Assembly: GCA_030631415.1 (NCBI GenBank)
Contig: DAOVLE010000126.1
Location: forward strand, 1 to 14,888
Length of the DNA stretch: 14,888 nt
DNA from: JAAEQG01 sp023133475
Lineage (GTDB): Bacteria; Planctomycetota; Phycisphaerae; UBA1845
Reading direction: 5' to 3'
Positions 1 to 6,633 of the stretch are shown here, piece after piece (the stretch's first letter is position 1; every line of letters starts with the position of its first letter). The position numbers and the translations under genes are program-made. The notes beneath the pieces were generated by a model that saw only the letters and a program-made list of their open reading frames with translations, made no database searches and was not told the origin of the DNA.

Positions 1-88
1 GGAGTTACCGCAATTAGCGTTGAACCGACAAGGTATACATTCAGTAAACCCGTATGCGGGATAGCGTGGTTTTCGTGGCGGCAGGCTT
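1..88. other. window edge, no gene seen
   Basis: I see no convincing coding region, RNA gene or promoter here. The stretch ends where the first terminal inverted repeat of the MITE-like element begins. Confidence 0.4.
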
Positions 89-230
89 GCGCTAGGCCCG
101 GCATTTATGCCGGGTATTGGAGTGGTTGCCTTTGCCCCCCCGTTCCACCCTGCCGCCGAAGGCGGCAGGGTGGAACGGGGGGGATTCTTCGTTTGGCCTT
201 CTCACCCGGCATAAATGCCGGGCCTAGCGC
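89..230. mobile_element. MITE-like element, intact copy 1 (27-bp terminal inverted repeats)
   Basis: The element is bounded by perfect 27-base inverted repeats at 89-115 and 204-230. Each starts GCGCTAGG at its outer end and contains the palindrome CCCGGCATTTATGCCGGG. Inside are arm A (116-141, starting ATTGGAGTGG), a central hairpin, and arm B (180-203, containing GATTCTTCG). Both arms recur in inverse orientation at 1816-2007, and arm A again at 4892-4916. There is no coding capacity, so any movement would need a transposase from elsewhere. I see no clear target-site duplication at its borders. The mobile nature is inferred from the terminal repeats and repeated copies. Confidence 0.7.
135..183. 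repeat. perfect 23-bp hairpin with GAA loop
   Basis: Arms 135-157 and 161-183 are exact reverse complements, including the runs of seven C and seven G at the base. Only GAA (158-160) is unpaired. The hairpin forms the core of the MITE-like element and lies downstream of the Memo gene, which ends at 299 on the minus strand. It could help end transcription, but no T-run follows it. Confidence 0.75.
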
Positions 231-298
231 GACCCGTCAAGACGTGAAACTGTCTCGCCGAAAACGGGACTAGCACTGTCATAAAGGATCCACTCACC

Positions 299-1798
299 CT
301 ACTCGCCAAACACCTCGGCTGTGAAACACTGTATCTGAGCCTCGGGGCGTTTCCAGGCATCCAACGGCAGACCCGCCTTGCGGCATACCTGAGCCAAAAA
401 CTCCTCCCGGGCCCAGCCACGCTCATAAGCCACCTGCGGCAACAATACACCCCGCCGACCACCCAGCGAGATGTGCAACCCATGTCGGCCGACGATGATC
501 TCGCCCGGTTTGGAGACCGGTTTCATTGGCGTCAGGTAGCTGATCTCGATGTCAATCTGATCCAACTCACCGGCGGTCACCGGGCTTTGAACGAAGCGGT
601 AATCCTGGCAGGCTGAGACCGCGTTATGGATGACCGCCTGGTAGAGAGGCCCGGTGGCCTGCATGTTGCCGATGCACCCCCGCAGCCGACCGCGGTTCTC
701 AAGCGTTACGAAACAGGCCCCATCTTGGCGCAGGGCCGGCGGTAGTGCGGTTTTGTCCGGTTTTGGCAGTTCCCGGCTGTTGAGGTGCGCGGTGACGGTC
801 TGACGCGCCAGCCGCAGCAACTCCGCTTGCTCCTGCGATCCGAGCGTTCCCGGCACGCGGGTCAATACGATCGACTGGTACGTCACGCTATTGGACCAGC
901 CTCCGGTAAGATTGCCCGAGGTGTCGAAGGCTGTTCGCACACCGGACGCCCCTCCACGCATCGAAAGGATTCGCAGCAGCAGCCGGACCGGCCCACGACC
1001 GCAGATCGTATCGCCGGTCTCATCCAGATGCTTGACAAAACCGTCGTAATCAGCCTTCAGGATCGGCTCAACCGCCCGGTCGGCAAGCTCGCGGAGTTTG
1101 TTTGGGACATCGTCCTTGAACGGCTGATAGCCAAACCGCAGCCCAAAGTGGGTGAAGTCGGTGCTGGCCACCAACAGGGTGTCGTCATCAAGGTATGGCA
1201 GGATGGCTCTGGCTGCCTCCGTTTCGTCTGCCTGGGACATTCGCCCGACCAATAGCGGCACCAGCCGAAAGCCCTTGAGCACTCTTTGCAGAAAGGGCAA
1301 TTGCAACTCCAGCGAGTGCTCGCCACGATCGATGCCGGGATGGGGCGCAAAGCCCGGTTTCCGCAGAAGCGCATCGCAAATCTCCCGGTCGATCGGCACG
1401 TCACCCAGCGGGGTGTGGTAGGCGGTGAGCTTGTCTGGCACGTCCACGCCCTGGTAGGTGCCGGCCCTGGTGTGGCTAAAAGCCAGCACGATGACCCGCT
1501 TGTAGGCATGGCCTTGGAGGCACTTGTACCCCGCTGCCGCAGTGGGGGCGCTGAACCGGTATCCGGCGTGTGGGGCAATGACGGCGATTGGCTTGCCGCT
1601 CAGCCCCGGCGGAGCAGCTTTTGCCAGAAGATCATTAACCTCCTTAGCCAACGCCTCCGCCGTGCCCGGATACCAGCCTCCTGCACAATAAGCAGGCCGT
1701 ACCGTGGTGCTCGCCTTTTCTTCACCGCCCAGGCTCATGGTCACAAAGAGTAAGGTTACAACAACAATCGTCACTTTACCAAGACTTTGCCCGATCAT
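299..1798 (-). CDS. amrB: Memo-AMMECR1 fusion (AmmeMemoRadiSam system proteins B and A), predicted exported
   Basis: The 499-residue protein joins two domains of the AmmeMemoRadiSam set. Residues about 34-315 are a Memo (MEMO1) domain with the family's metal-site residues in place: APHAGY (H77), SHT (H109), STDFTHFG (H217) and CGRGP (C266). Residues about 320-495 are an AMMECR1 domain with its hallmark LRGCIG (372-377). The biochemical role of bacterial members is not settled, and the radical-SAM partner is not in this window. The ATG at 1798 is chosen because GAGGTG lies six bases upstream. A start 33 bases earlier would place its codons inside a repeat. From this start the N-terminus reads as a signal peptide or anchor: K8, then a hydrophobic run TIVVVTLLFVTMSLGG. 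Export would be unusual for this family. The family call is firm; export is inference. Confidence 0.9.
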   Translation of the reverse strand: MIGQSLGKVTIVVVTLLFVTMSLGGEEKASTTVRPAYCAGGWYPGTAEALAKEVNDLLAKAAPPGLSGKPIAVIAPHAGYRFSAPTAAAGYKCLQGHAYKRVIVLAFSHTRAGTYQGVDVPDKLTAYHTPLGDVPIDREICDALLRKPGFAPHPGIDRGEHSLELQLPFLQRVLKGFRLVPLLVGRMSQADETEAARAILPYLDDDTLLVASTDFTHFGLRFGYQPFKDDVPNKLRELADRAVEPILKADYDGFVKHLDETGDTICGRGPVRLLLRILSMRGGASGVRTAFDTSGNLTGGWSNSVTYQSIVLTRVPGTLGSQEQAELLRLARQTVTAHLNSRELPKPDKTALPPALRQDGACFVTLENRGRLRGCIGNMQATGPLYQAVIHNAVSACQDYRFVQSPVTAGELDQIDIEISYLTPMKPVSKPGEIIVGRHGLHISLGGRRGVLLPQVAYERGWAREEFLAQVCRKAGLPLDAWKRPEAQIQCFTAEVFGE

Positions 1799-1815
1799 GT
1801 TTCGCACCTCATTTC

Positions 1816-2007
1816 GCGCTAGGCCCGGCATTTATGCCGGGTGAAAAGGCCGAACGAAGAATCCCCCGTAGGGTGGGTGTAGCCCGCCGTAGGTGGGCGA
1901 AACCCACCACGCCGGTTGGTGGGTTCCACCTGCTTGCGGCAGGTTCCACCCACCCTACTGGGGGGCAAAGGCAACCACTCCAATACCCGGCGTAAATGCC
2001 GGCCTTA
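1816..2007. mobile_element. MITE-like element, copy 2 (inverted core, decayed right end)
   Basis: The left repeat 1816-1842 is identical to that of copy 1. The right repeat, 1985-2007, carries an A-to-G change and a base loss and has decayed at its outer end. The arms are the reverse complement of those in copy 1 (1843-1866 and 1960-1984). The core differs: outer arms 1868-1878 and 1948-1958 (GTAGGGTGGGT and its complement) enclose two smaller hairpins. The decayed end supplies the TAA stop (2005-2007) of the neighbouring ketoacyl synthase gene. Confidence 0.65.
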
Positions 2008-3189
2008 ACCAGCCAGAATAACACTGCTGTTGTATCCACCGAAGCCGGCGGAATTGTTCAGGGCATACTTCAAGCTCGCCGGCCTGACCGCATCCTTTAT
2101 GGCATCGAGCGGCTCACACGGCAGGGGGTCCGACAGGTTCCAGGTTGGGATCAGGGTTTGGTGTTCGAGGCTTAGTATGCAGCAGGCAGTCTCCAGCGCC
2201 GCCGCGGCTCCCATGGTGTGCCCGGTCAACGCCTTGATCGAACTGAAAGGCACCCCCTTGGGAAAACATTTCTGCATGACCTTCACTTCGATGGCATCGT
2301 TTTGCGGGGTCCCCGTGCCGTGGGCACAGAGATAACTGATCTCCTCCGGGCCTAGCCCGGATTCGCGCATGGCATTTTGGGTTGCCCGGGTCAGGCCGTC
2401 GCCCTCGGGGTCAGGCCGGGTGGGATGATAGCTCTCACACGTCATGCTGCTGCCCAGCACCCGTGCCCGGATTCTCGCCCCACGCGCCCGCGCGGAGGAC
2501 TCGCGCTCGAGCACAAACACCGCCGCCCCCTCACCCACGAACAACCCGTCGCGCTGCTGGTCGAAAGGCATGCACCGCTGAGCCGCCATCACCCGCAAAC
2601 GCATGAAACCGATAAAAGCCAGCCGGCTGAAACCGTCAACACCACCCGCCAGAGCAACGTCGCACTGCCCCTCGATAAGCTCCTGGCGTGCCGTGGCGAT
2701 GGCCATGTTACCTGCCGCACAGGCACCGTAGAGGTCCCGGCATGGGCCTTTGAGACCACAATCCGCCTGAATGCTGCGGGCGATTGAGCCGGGCCTGCCA
2801 TCCGCCACGCGACGCATCTGCTCGGGGTCCAACCACTGGGAATCGGGGGCGAAAAGGCGTTCCTCGATAAAATCGGTTTCGCCCATGGTGGTGCCCATGG
2901 TCACCGCCACACGCCCATCATCCAACTCTGCCGGGGCGATACCCGCCGACGTCAACGCCTGGTGCGCCGCCGCCACCGCCAGTTGCGATGCTCGCCCCGT
3001 GGGGCGGCTCACATTGTCCAGCGGGTCTCGAATTTGACAGGCGATTTTGCGTGGTAGCTTCGTGGTGTCCATGGCGTCCACCGGGGAGGTTCCGGAACGT
3101 CCACTATAAAGCGAATCCCAAAAAGACTGCTCGCCACAACCGATGGGCGAAACGATCCCAAGCCCGGTGATAACGACGTCGTCAGCCAT
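2005..3189 (-). CDS. beta-ketoacyl-ACP synthase (FabF/KAS II-like), stand-alone
   Basis: This is a 394-residue condensing enzyme, close to the usual FabF/FabB length of about 410. Such enzymes join an acyl chain to malonyl-ACP with loss of CO2 in fatty acid or polyketide synthesis. The catalytic triad is visible: Cys157 in YGACAAGN, His290 in CAHGTGTPQND and His324 in LTGHTMGAA, with Lys319 before it. The glycine-rich C-terminus (NNSAGFGGYNSS) is typical. The start MADDVVITGLGIVSPIG fits the family N-terminus, although the ribosome site (GAGTGAAG) is weak. No acyl carrier protein, ketoreductase or other partner is adjacent, so primary FabF and a specialised synthase cannot be told apart. The stop lies in a decayed repeat end, but the C-terminus looks complete. 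Confidence 0.9.
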   Translation of the reverse strand: MADDVVITGLGIVSPIGCGEQSFWDSLYSGRSGTSPVDAMDTTKLPRKIACQIRDPLDNVSRPTGRASQLAVAAAHQALTSAGIAPAELDDGRVAVTMGTTMGETDFIEERLFAPDSQWLDPEQMRRVADGRPGSIARSIQADCGLKGPCRDLYGACAAGNMAIATARQELIEGQCDVALAGGVDGFSRLAFIGFMRLRVMAAQRCMPFDQQRDGLFVGEGAAVFVLERESSARARGARIRARVLGSSMTCESYHPTRPDPEGDGLTRATQNAMRESGLGPEEISYLCAHGTGTPQNDAIEVKVMQKCFPKGVPFSSIKALTGHTMGAAAALETACCILSLEHQTLIPTWNLSDPLPCEPLDAIKDAVRPASLKYALNNSAGFGGYNSSVILAG

Positions 3190-3284
3190 GTCACTTCACT
3201 CGACAAGTTTACAGAAAACACACAATTCTCCCATGCCAGTCTAACACTCCGGCACGAATGCGTACATCCTGAGCTAACCATGCG

Positions 3285-3321
3285 GAGAATGGAGAAAATT
3301 GAAAATTGAAAATTGAAAATG
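3285..3321 (+). repeat. heptamer tandem run (GAAAATT)
   Basis: GAAAATT occurs at 3294-3300, 3301-3307 and 3308-3314, followed by GAAAATG at 3315-3321. A related GAGAATG lies just before (3285-3291). The strict 7-base period resembles the STRR repeats of cyanobacterial spacers. It lies between the ketoacyl synthase start and the ygeY stop. Confidence 0.7.
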
Positions 3322-3360
3322 GGGGGATGGGAAACATTGTCGTTGGGTGCGTTCCCTTCC

Positions 3361-3390
3361 TCTCTGCGCTCTCTGCGTCTCTGCGTTCAT
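3361..3390 (-). repeat. CTCTGCG-rich repeat, copy 1
   Basis: Thirty bases here are the exact reverse complement of 6461-6490. The motif CTCTGCG occurs three times with 9- and 8-base spacing. It is non-coding and follows the heptamer run in the ketoacyl synthase/ygeY spacer. Confidence 0.7.
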
Positions 3391-3400
3391 GAAATATCCG

Positions 3401-3449
3401 GGTTAGCGGCGACAAGTCCGTAGCGTTTAGCGGCGACCCGAAGGGGAGT
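3401..3449 (+). repeat. tandem TTTAGCGGC element, copy 1
   Basis: Two direct units start with TTAGCGGCGAC (3403 and 3427), about 24 bases apart. The first continues AAGTCC and the second CCGAAGGGG. The same two-unit arrangement occurs at 9042-9090, also after a heptamer run and also followed by the TAGGGCGGG palindrome. Confidence 0.65.
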
Positions 3450-3463
3450 GTGGAGCATAGTGC

Positions 3464-3484
3464 GGCGGGTGGAACCCGCCCTAC
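3464..3484 (-). repeat. TAGGGCGGG palindrome; holds the ygeY stop codon
   Basis: This is a minus-strand copy of the 21-bp repeat with core TAGGGCGGGTTCCACCCGCC. It folds into a 7-bp GC stem with a three-base loop. Its TAG (3483-3481) is the in-frame stop of ygeY, so the stop codon and a terminator-like hairpin overlap. Confidence 0.75.
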
Positions 3485-4695
3485 ATCCGCGCCATCTCGC
3501 AAAACGCACCTGGAAACGCGGCGTAAAAGGCCGCACACTGCACCAGGTGCTTGATCGGAACCGAGTCGTTGACCGTGTGTGCGACTTTCTCAGGTGCCGG
3601 GCCGAAACCCACACAGGGAATCCCGAACATGCCCGCGATGGCCACCCCGTTGGTGCTGAACGTCCAGCGATGCACCTTGGCCTTTCGCTTGAACAGGCGA
3701 CGATACACCTCCGCTGCCGCCAGCACTTGCGGGGCGTCGGGCGCCTCGCACCAAGTGGGGAAATACTTCTCAGTCTCGTAGACGAGCCCGGTGTAGCTGG
3801 GCTCGCTATAACGCGGGACCTGGACCTTGGCTTTGACGCCGGCCCGAGCCACCGCGTCACGCACCTCACGCAAGGCTGACGCTTTGGTCTCCCCGATGGT
3901 AAGCCGCCGGTCCAGGTGGATGTAAGCCCGGTCCGGAACCGCACACAGACTCGGCGTCTTGCAATCCACATACGAAACCGCAACAGTTCCCTTGCCCAGG
4001 AACGGGTCCGACTTCAGCTTCTCGTTAAGCCTCTCAATCTCGAGGATCACCCGGGCGATCCTGTAAACCGCGTTGACCCCCTTGTGCGGCATGGAGCCGT
4101 GGCAACTCTTTCCCGTCACCGTGACACCGATCTCCATACGACCACGCTGCCCACGCAAAACCTGGCAATTGGTCGAGTCGGTGATGAGCACGCAGTCCGG
4201 GCGCAATCCGCCCTCCTTTATGATGTACTGCCAGCACAGCCCGTCGCAATCCTCCTCCGAGACGGTAAAGACCACATAGAGCGTATAGTCGTCGATGGGC
4301 AGGTTCAGGTCGCGGATGATCCGACCGGCGTAGACCATGGCAGGCACCGCCCCTTCCTGATCGCCCGCCCCCCGACCGTAGACTATACCGTTTGCCACCT
4401 TGCCGGTGTAAGGATCGTGAGCCCACTCGCCGGGGTCGCCGATCCCCACCGTGTCCACGTGGGCATCGATGGCAATGACCTTCCTGCCGCAGCCGATCCT
4501 GCCGAACAGGTTGCCCATTTTGTCGGTGTAAACCCGGTCGAATGCGCCGAGCGTCTTCATTTCGCGTTTGATGCGTTGAATGACCTTACGTTCCTGCCCG
4601 CTCTCGCTGGGGATGGCGATGATGTCGCGCAGGAATGAAACCATGGGCTTTTCGTACTTCTTTGCCCGGGCGAGTATTGCCTTGGAGTTGCTCAT
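3481..4695 (-). CDS. ygeY: M20 metallohydrolase, YgeY-like (selenium-metabolism-linked family)
   Basis: This is a 404-residue zinc hydrolase of the M20/ArgE/DapE superfamily, most like the YgeY group, whose substrate is not established. The two-metal site is complete: IDAHVD (H79, D81 next to the metal), GRGAGDQEG (D112 bridging), SEED (E147 catalytic base, E148), ITDST (D173) and AHTVND (H373). A dimerisation lid lies between, at about 190-300. The ATG at 4695 precedes MSNSKAILARAKKYEKPM; GGATGG upstream is only a weak, distant ribosome site. None of the usual purine or selenium neighbours (ssnA, xdh-like genes, ygfK, selD) are in the window, so the selenium link rests on similarity alone. 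Aminoacylase-type or deacetylase activity is possible. The stop lies inside a palindromic repeat. Confidence 0.85.
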   Translation of the reverse strand: MSNSKAILARAKKYEKPMVSFLRDIIAIPSESGQERKVIQRIKREMKTLGAFDRVYTDKMGNLFGRIGCGRKVIAIDAHVDTVGIGDPGEWAHDPYTGKVANGIVYGRGAGDQEGAVPAMVYAGRIIRDLNLPIDDYTLYVVFTVSEEDCDGLCWQYIIKEGGLRPDCVLITDSTNCQVLRGQRGRMEIGVTVTGKSCHGSMPHKGVNAVYRIARVILEIERLNEKLKSDPFLGKGTVAVSYVDCKTPSLCAVPDRAYIHLDRRLTIGETKASALREVRDAVARAGVKAKVQVPRYSEPSYTGLVYETEKYFPTWCEAPDAPQVLAAAEVYRRLFKRKAKVHRWTFSTNGVAIAGMFGIPCVGFGPAPEKVAHTVNDSVPIKHLVQCAAFYAAFPGAFCEMARM

Positions 4696-4773
4696 CTTGC
4701 ATTATCCATCCGTTATCGTGTTCACCATCGCCATAGTATGACAGCACTAATGCCATTTTCAATCAGACAGTTA

Positions 4774-4835
4774 AGTCCAAAGTCCCTGGTCCAAAGTCCA
4801 AAGTCGGAAACCAGCGGGACTTTGGACCTTGGACT
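4774..4835. repeat. inverted heptamer runs (AGTCCAA)
   Basis: Direct heptamers AGTCCAA, AGTCCCT, GGTCCAA, AGTCCAA and AGTCGGA run from 4774 to 4808. The same heptamers return in inverse orientation at 4817-4835 (for example GGACTTTGGACC at 4817-4828 pairs with 4788-4799). The pair can form a long stem upstream of ygeY and downstream of rmuC. A remnant, GGTCCAAAGTC, occurs at 10631-10641. Confidence 0.7.
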
Positions 4836-4839
4836 CGTC

Positions 4840-4943
4840 GCCGGTTGGTGGGTTCCACCTGCCTACGGCAGGTTCCACCCACCCTACGTTTGGGGGGCAA
4901 AGGCAACCGCTCCAATACCCGGCATAAATGCCGGGCCTAGCGC
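4840..4943. mobile_element. MITE-like element, copy 3, truncated
   Basis: Bases 4840-4886 match the right half of the copy 2 core with few changes. Arm A follows (4892-4916), then a perfect 27-base terminal repeat (4917-4943). The other arm and terminal repeat are missing, and the truncated side abuts the AGTCCAA heptamer run. The intact terminal repeat ends one base before the rmuC stop codon. Confidence 0.65.
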
Positions 4944-4944
4944 A

Positions 4945-6243
4945 CTAGGGCACATCTTCTTCGAGCGGCAGGCGTGGGCGCATGGAGGTATCGGTCTTCT
5001 TCAACTCGCCCATGGTGTTGCCGGCGTCAGCCCCGAACTCCTTCAGCCTCCGCACGCTCGGCAAGGTTCGCTTTTCCCAGTTGGCAACGGTTCTGTCGTA
5101 AGCCTCGGCAGCCCTTTCGATGCCCTCGCGCACGGCGTCGAGATGCTTCACAAAAGTGCAAAGCCGTTCGTACAGTTCTCTGCCCGCCACCGCGATCCGC
5201 TGGGCGTTTTGGGCTACCTGCTCCTGCTGCCAACCATGCCGCACCGCCAGCAACAGGGCAATCAGCGTGGTGGGGGAGGCCAGCAGAACTCCCTTCTCGA
5301 CTCCGTCAGTGATCAAATCGCCGTCCTGAGCCACCGCCGCGGCAAAAAACGCCTCGCCGGGCATGAACATCACCACGAACTCCGGTGCCGGGGAAAATTG
5401 CCTCCAGTATTCCTTGCCGCCCAGGGTTCGTAGCGTGGAGCGGACCTCGGCTGTATATCTGGTCAGATACCGTTTGCGGTCTTCCTCGTCGGTGGCGTTG
5501 ACTGCATCCAGGTAGGCACTGGTGTTGACTTTGGAATCGATGGCCAGCGACCGCCCCCCGGGCATGTGCACCACCAAATCCGGCACCTGACGGCGACCTT
5601 CGCTGGAAACCGACACTTGGATGTCGAAGTCGGTGTGCTCGGTCATCCCGGTCAGTTCGATCACACGCCGCAAGGTGACTTCGCCCCATTTGCCTTTGGC
5701 CCCTGGTTGCCGTAAGGCCGACACCAACAACGCCGTCTCCTGCCTCAGCCGCTCATTATGGTGTTGCAGGGTGGTTAATTGTTTATTCAGCCCGCCGTAG
5801 GCTTGGGCGCGGGCGTCTTCCAAAACTCGGATTTGCTTCTCGTACCGCTCCAACTGCTCGCGCAGCGGTTTCATCCGCGCGTCTGCCAGGGTCACAAATT
5901 GCTCATTATTGCTCTTCAATGCCGCTGCCGACAGGGCTTCAAACGAGTCCTTCAGTCTCTTCTCGGTTTGCTCGAACTGTTTCCGCTGAGCAGCCAAGTG
6001 CTCCCGAGTCGACTCGAGGTGGGCGTTGGACGTGGCGGTGGAGACTTTCTCTGCCTCCAATGCCTCACGCAACGATGCCAGCTCGCCATCTCGTGCGGAG
6101 AGCTGCCCGCGCACTTCCTCCAACGTCGCCTCCAACGCCGACACTTCCTCTGCCAGGCCCCCCCGTCCGCGAATGGTGCCCACATAGACCCCCAACGCAC
6201 CTCCCAGCACCAGGCCGACAAGAACAAGTAGAGCTTCGATCAA
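4945..6243 (-). CDS. rmuC: DNA recombination protein RmuC
   Basis: The 432-residue protein has the full RmuC layout. A membrane anchor (residues 3-23) is followed by a long coiled coil (about 28-175, rich in E, R, L and A) and the RmuC nuclease-like domain (about 180-405). PD-(D/E)xK-type residues are visible: GKWGE (E188), VPDLVV (D222) and LAIDSKV (D236, K238). In E. coli, RmuC limits inversions at short inverted repeats, which is suggestive in a region so full of them; the connection is speculation. The start is a TTG at 6243: GAGGTG lies seven bases upstream and the anchor follows directly. No in-frame ATG gives a complete anchor. The TAG stop abuts a MITE-like terminal repeat. Confidence 0.93.
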   Translation of the reverse strand: MIEALLVLVGLVLGGALGVYVGTIRGRGGLAEEVSALEATLEEVRGQLSARDGELASLREALEAEKVSTATSNAHLESTREHLAAQRKQFEQTEKRLKDSFEALSAAALKSNNEQFVTLADARMKPLREQLERYEKQIRVLEDARAQAYGGLNKQLTTLQHHNERLRQETALLVSALRQPGAKGKWGEVTLRRVIELTGMTEHTDFDIQVSVSSEGRRQVPDLVVHMPGGRSLAIDSKVNTSAYLDAVNATDEEDRKRYLTRYTAEVRSTLRTLGGKEYWRQFSPAPEFVVMFMPGEAFFAAAVAQDGDLITDGVEKGVLLASPTTLIALLLAVRHGWQQEQVAQNAQRIAVAGRELYERLCTFVKHLDAVREGIERAAEAYDRTVANWEKRTLPSVRRLKEFGADAGNTMGELKKTDTSMRPRLPLEEDVP

Positions 6244-6277
6244 GGCAATTCACCTCGACAGGTTAGCAAGCGAAGTC

Positions 6278-6299
6278 ATTGCTCGGTCGTCTGAGCAAT
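6278..6299. promoter_or_regulatory. inverted repeat in the rmuC leader
   Basis: ATTGCTC (6278-6284) and GAGCAAT (6293-6299) are exact inverted repeats with an 8-base gap, about 35 bases upstream of the rmuC TTG start. It could be an operator or an RNA stem in the leader. TTTT follows on the plus strand, but no plus-strand gene precedes it, so a terminator role is less likely. Confidence 0.3.
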
Positions 6300-6358
6300 T
6301 TTCTGACTCCGGTAAACAAGTTATGTATATAGTGAGTATCACGTTTACTCAAGCAGGC

Positions 6359-6415
6359 GTAGGGCGGGTTCCACCCGCCACACCATACCACAAAGGCGGG
6401 TGGAACCCGCCCTAC
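6359..6415. repeat. two facing TAGGGCGGG palindromes
   Basis: Copies of the 21-bp repeat at 6359-6379 and 6395-6415 are perfect reverse complements separated by 15 bases. They form either two small hairpins or one 21-bp stem. A decayed version of the same paired layout, with a similar spacer, occurs at about 9132-9187. Confidence 0.75.
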
Positions 6416-6460
6416 AATGGTGATTACGCCGTTTTCTCAGTTTTTCACGCTCCATTTTTT

Positions 6461-6490
6461 ATGAACGCAGAGACGCAGAGAGCGCAGAGA
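6461..6490 (+). repeat. CTCTGCG-rich repeat, copy 2 (inverted)
   Basis: This is an exact 30-base reverse complement of 3361-3390, starting ATGAACGCAGAGACGCAGAG. Similar but diverged A/G-rich sequence continues on its downstream side, so the original unit may have been longer. Confidence 0.7.
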
Positions 6491-6518
6491 AGAAGAAAGG
6501 GAGTGCACCCTTTTGGAC

Positions 6519-6547
6519 TTGAACACCACGGTCTTCTCGGGCATACT
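6519..6547 (+). promoter_or_regulatory. possible sigma-70-type promoter
   Basis: TTGAAC (6519-6524) and CATACT (6542-6547) are 17 bases apart, each matching four of six consensus positions. They lie about 87 bases upstream of the phosphohexomutase start. This is a weak match and planctomycete promoters are poorly defined. Confidence 0.22.
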
Positions 6548-6633
6548 CTGCCCTGAATATGCCGCAGGTGGCGGCCGGCGGGGATGCCGGCTGCTACTGC
6601 TGTGAGCAGGTCCATCCAGGGGAAGTCAACACT

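Larger units (their letters stand above)
6244..6633. other. divergent spacer between rmuC and the phosphohexomutase gene
   Basis: This 390-base spacer has no supported gene. It holds a small stem-loop in the rmuC leader, a 57-base palindrome made of two facing repeats, the second CTCTGCG repeat, and a possible promoter for the plus-strand gene. The two genes are transcribed away from each other, so promoters for both should lie here. Confidence 0.6.

Noticed and set aside
3285..3484. CRISPR-like array
   Set aside because: The repeats are 7-base tandem units and single palindromes with no regular spacers, and no cas gene is near.
3916..4638. Plus-strand frame of 240 codons inside ygeY
   Set aside because: It is antisense to the metal-site motifs of the M20 hydrolase and has no convincing start signal or domain.
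6559..6633. Earlier ATG for the phosphohexomutase
   Set aside because: No ribosome site precedes it and the 25 added residues are not family-like; the ATG at 6634 has AGGGGAA in place.
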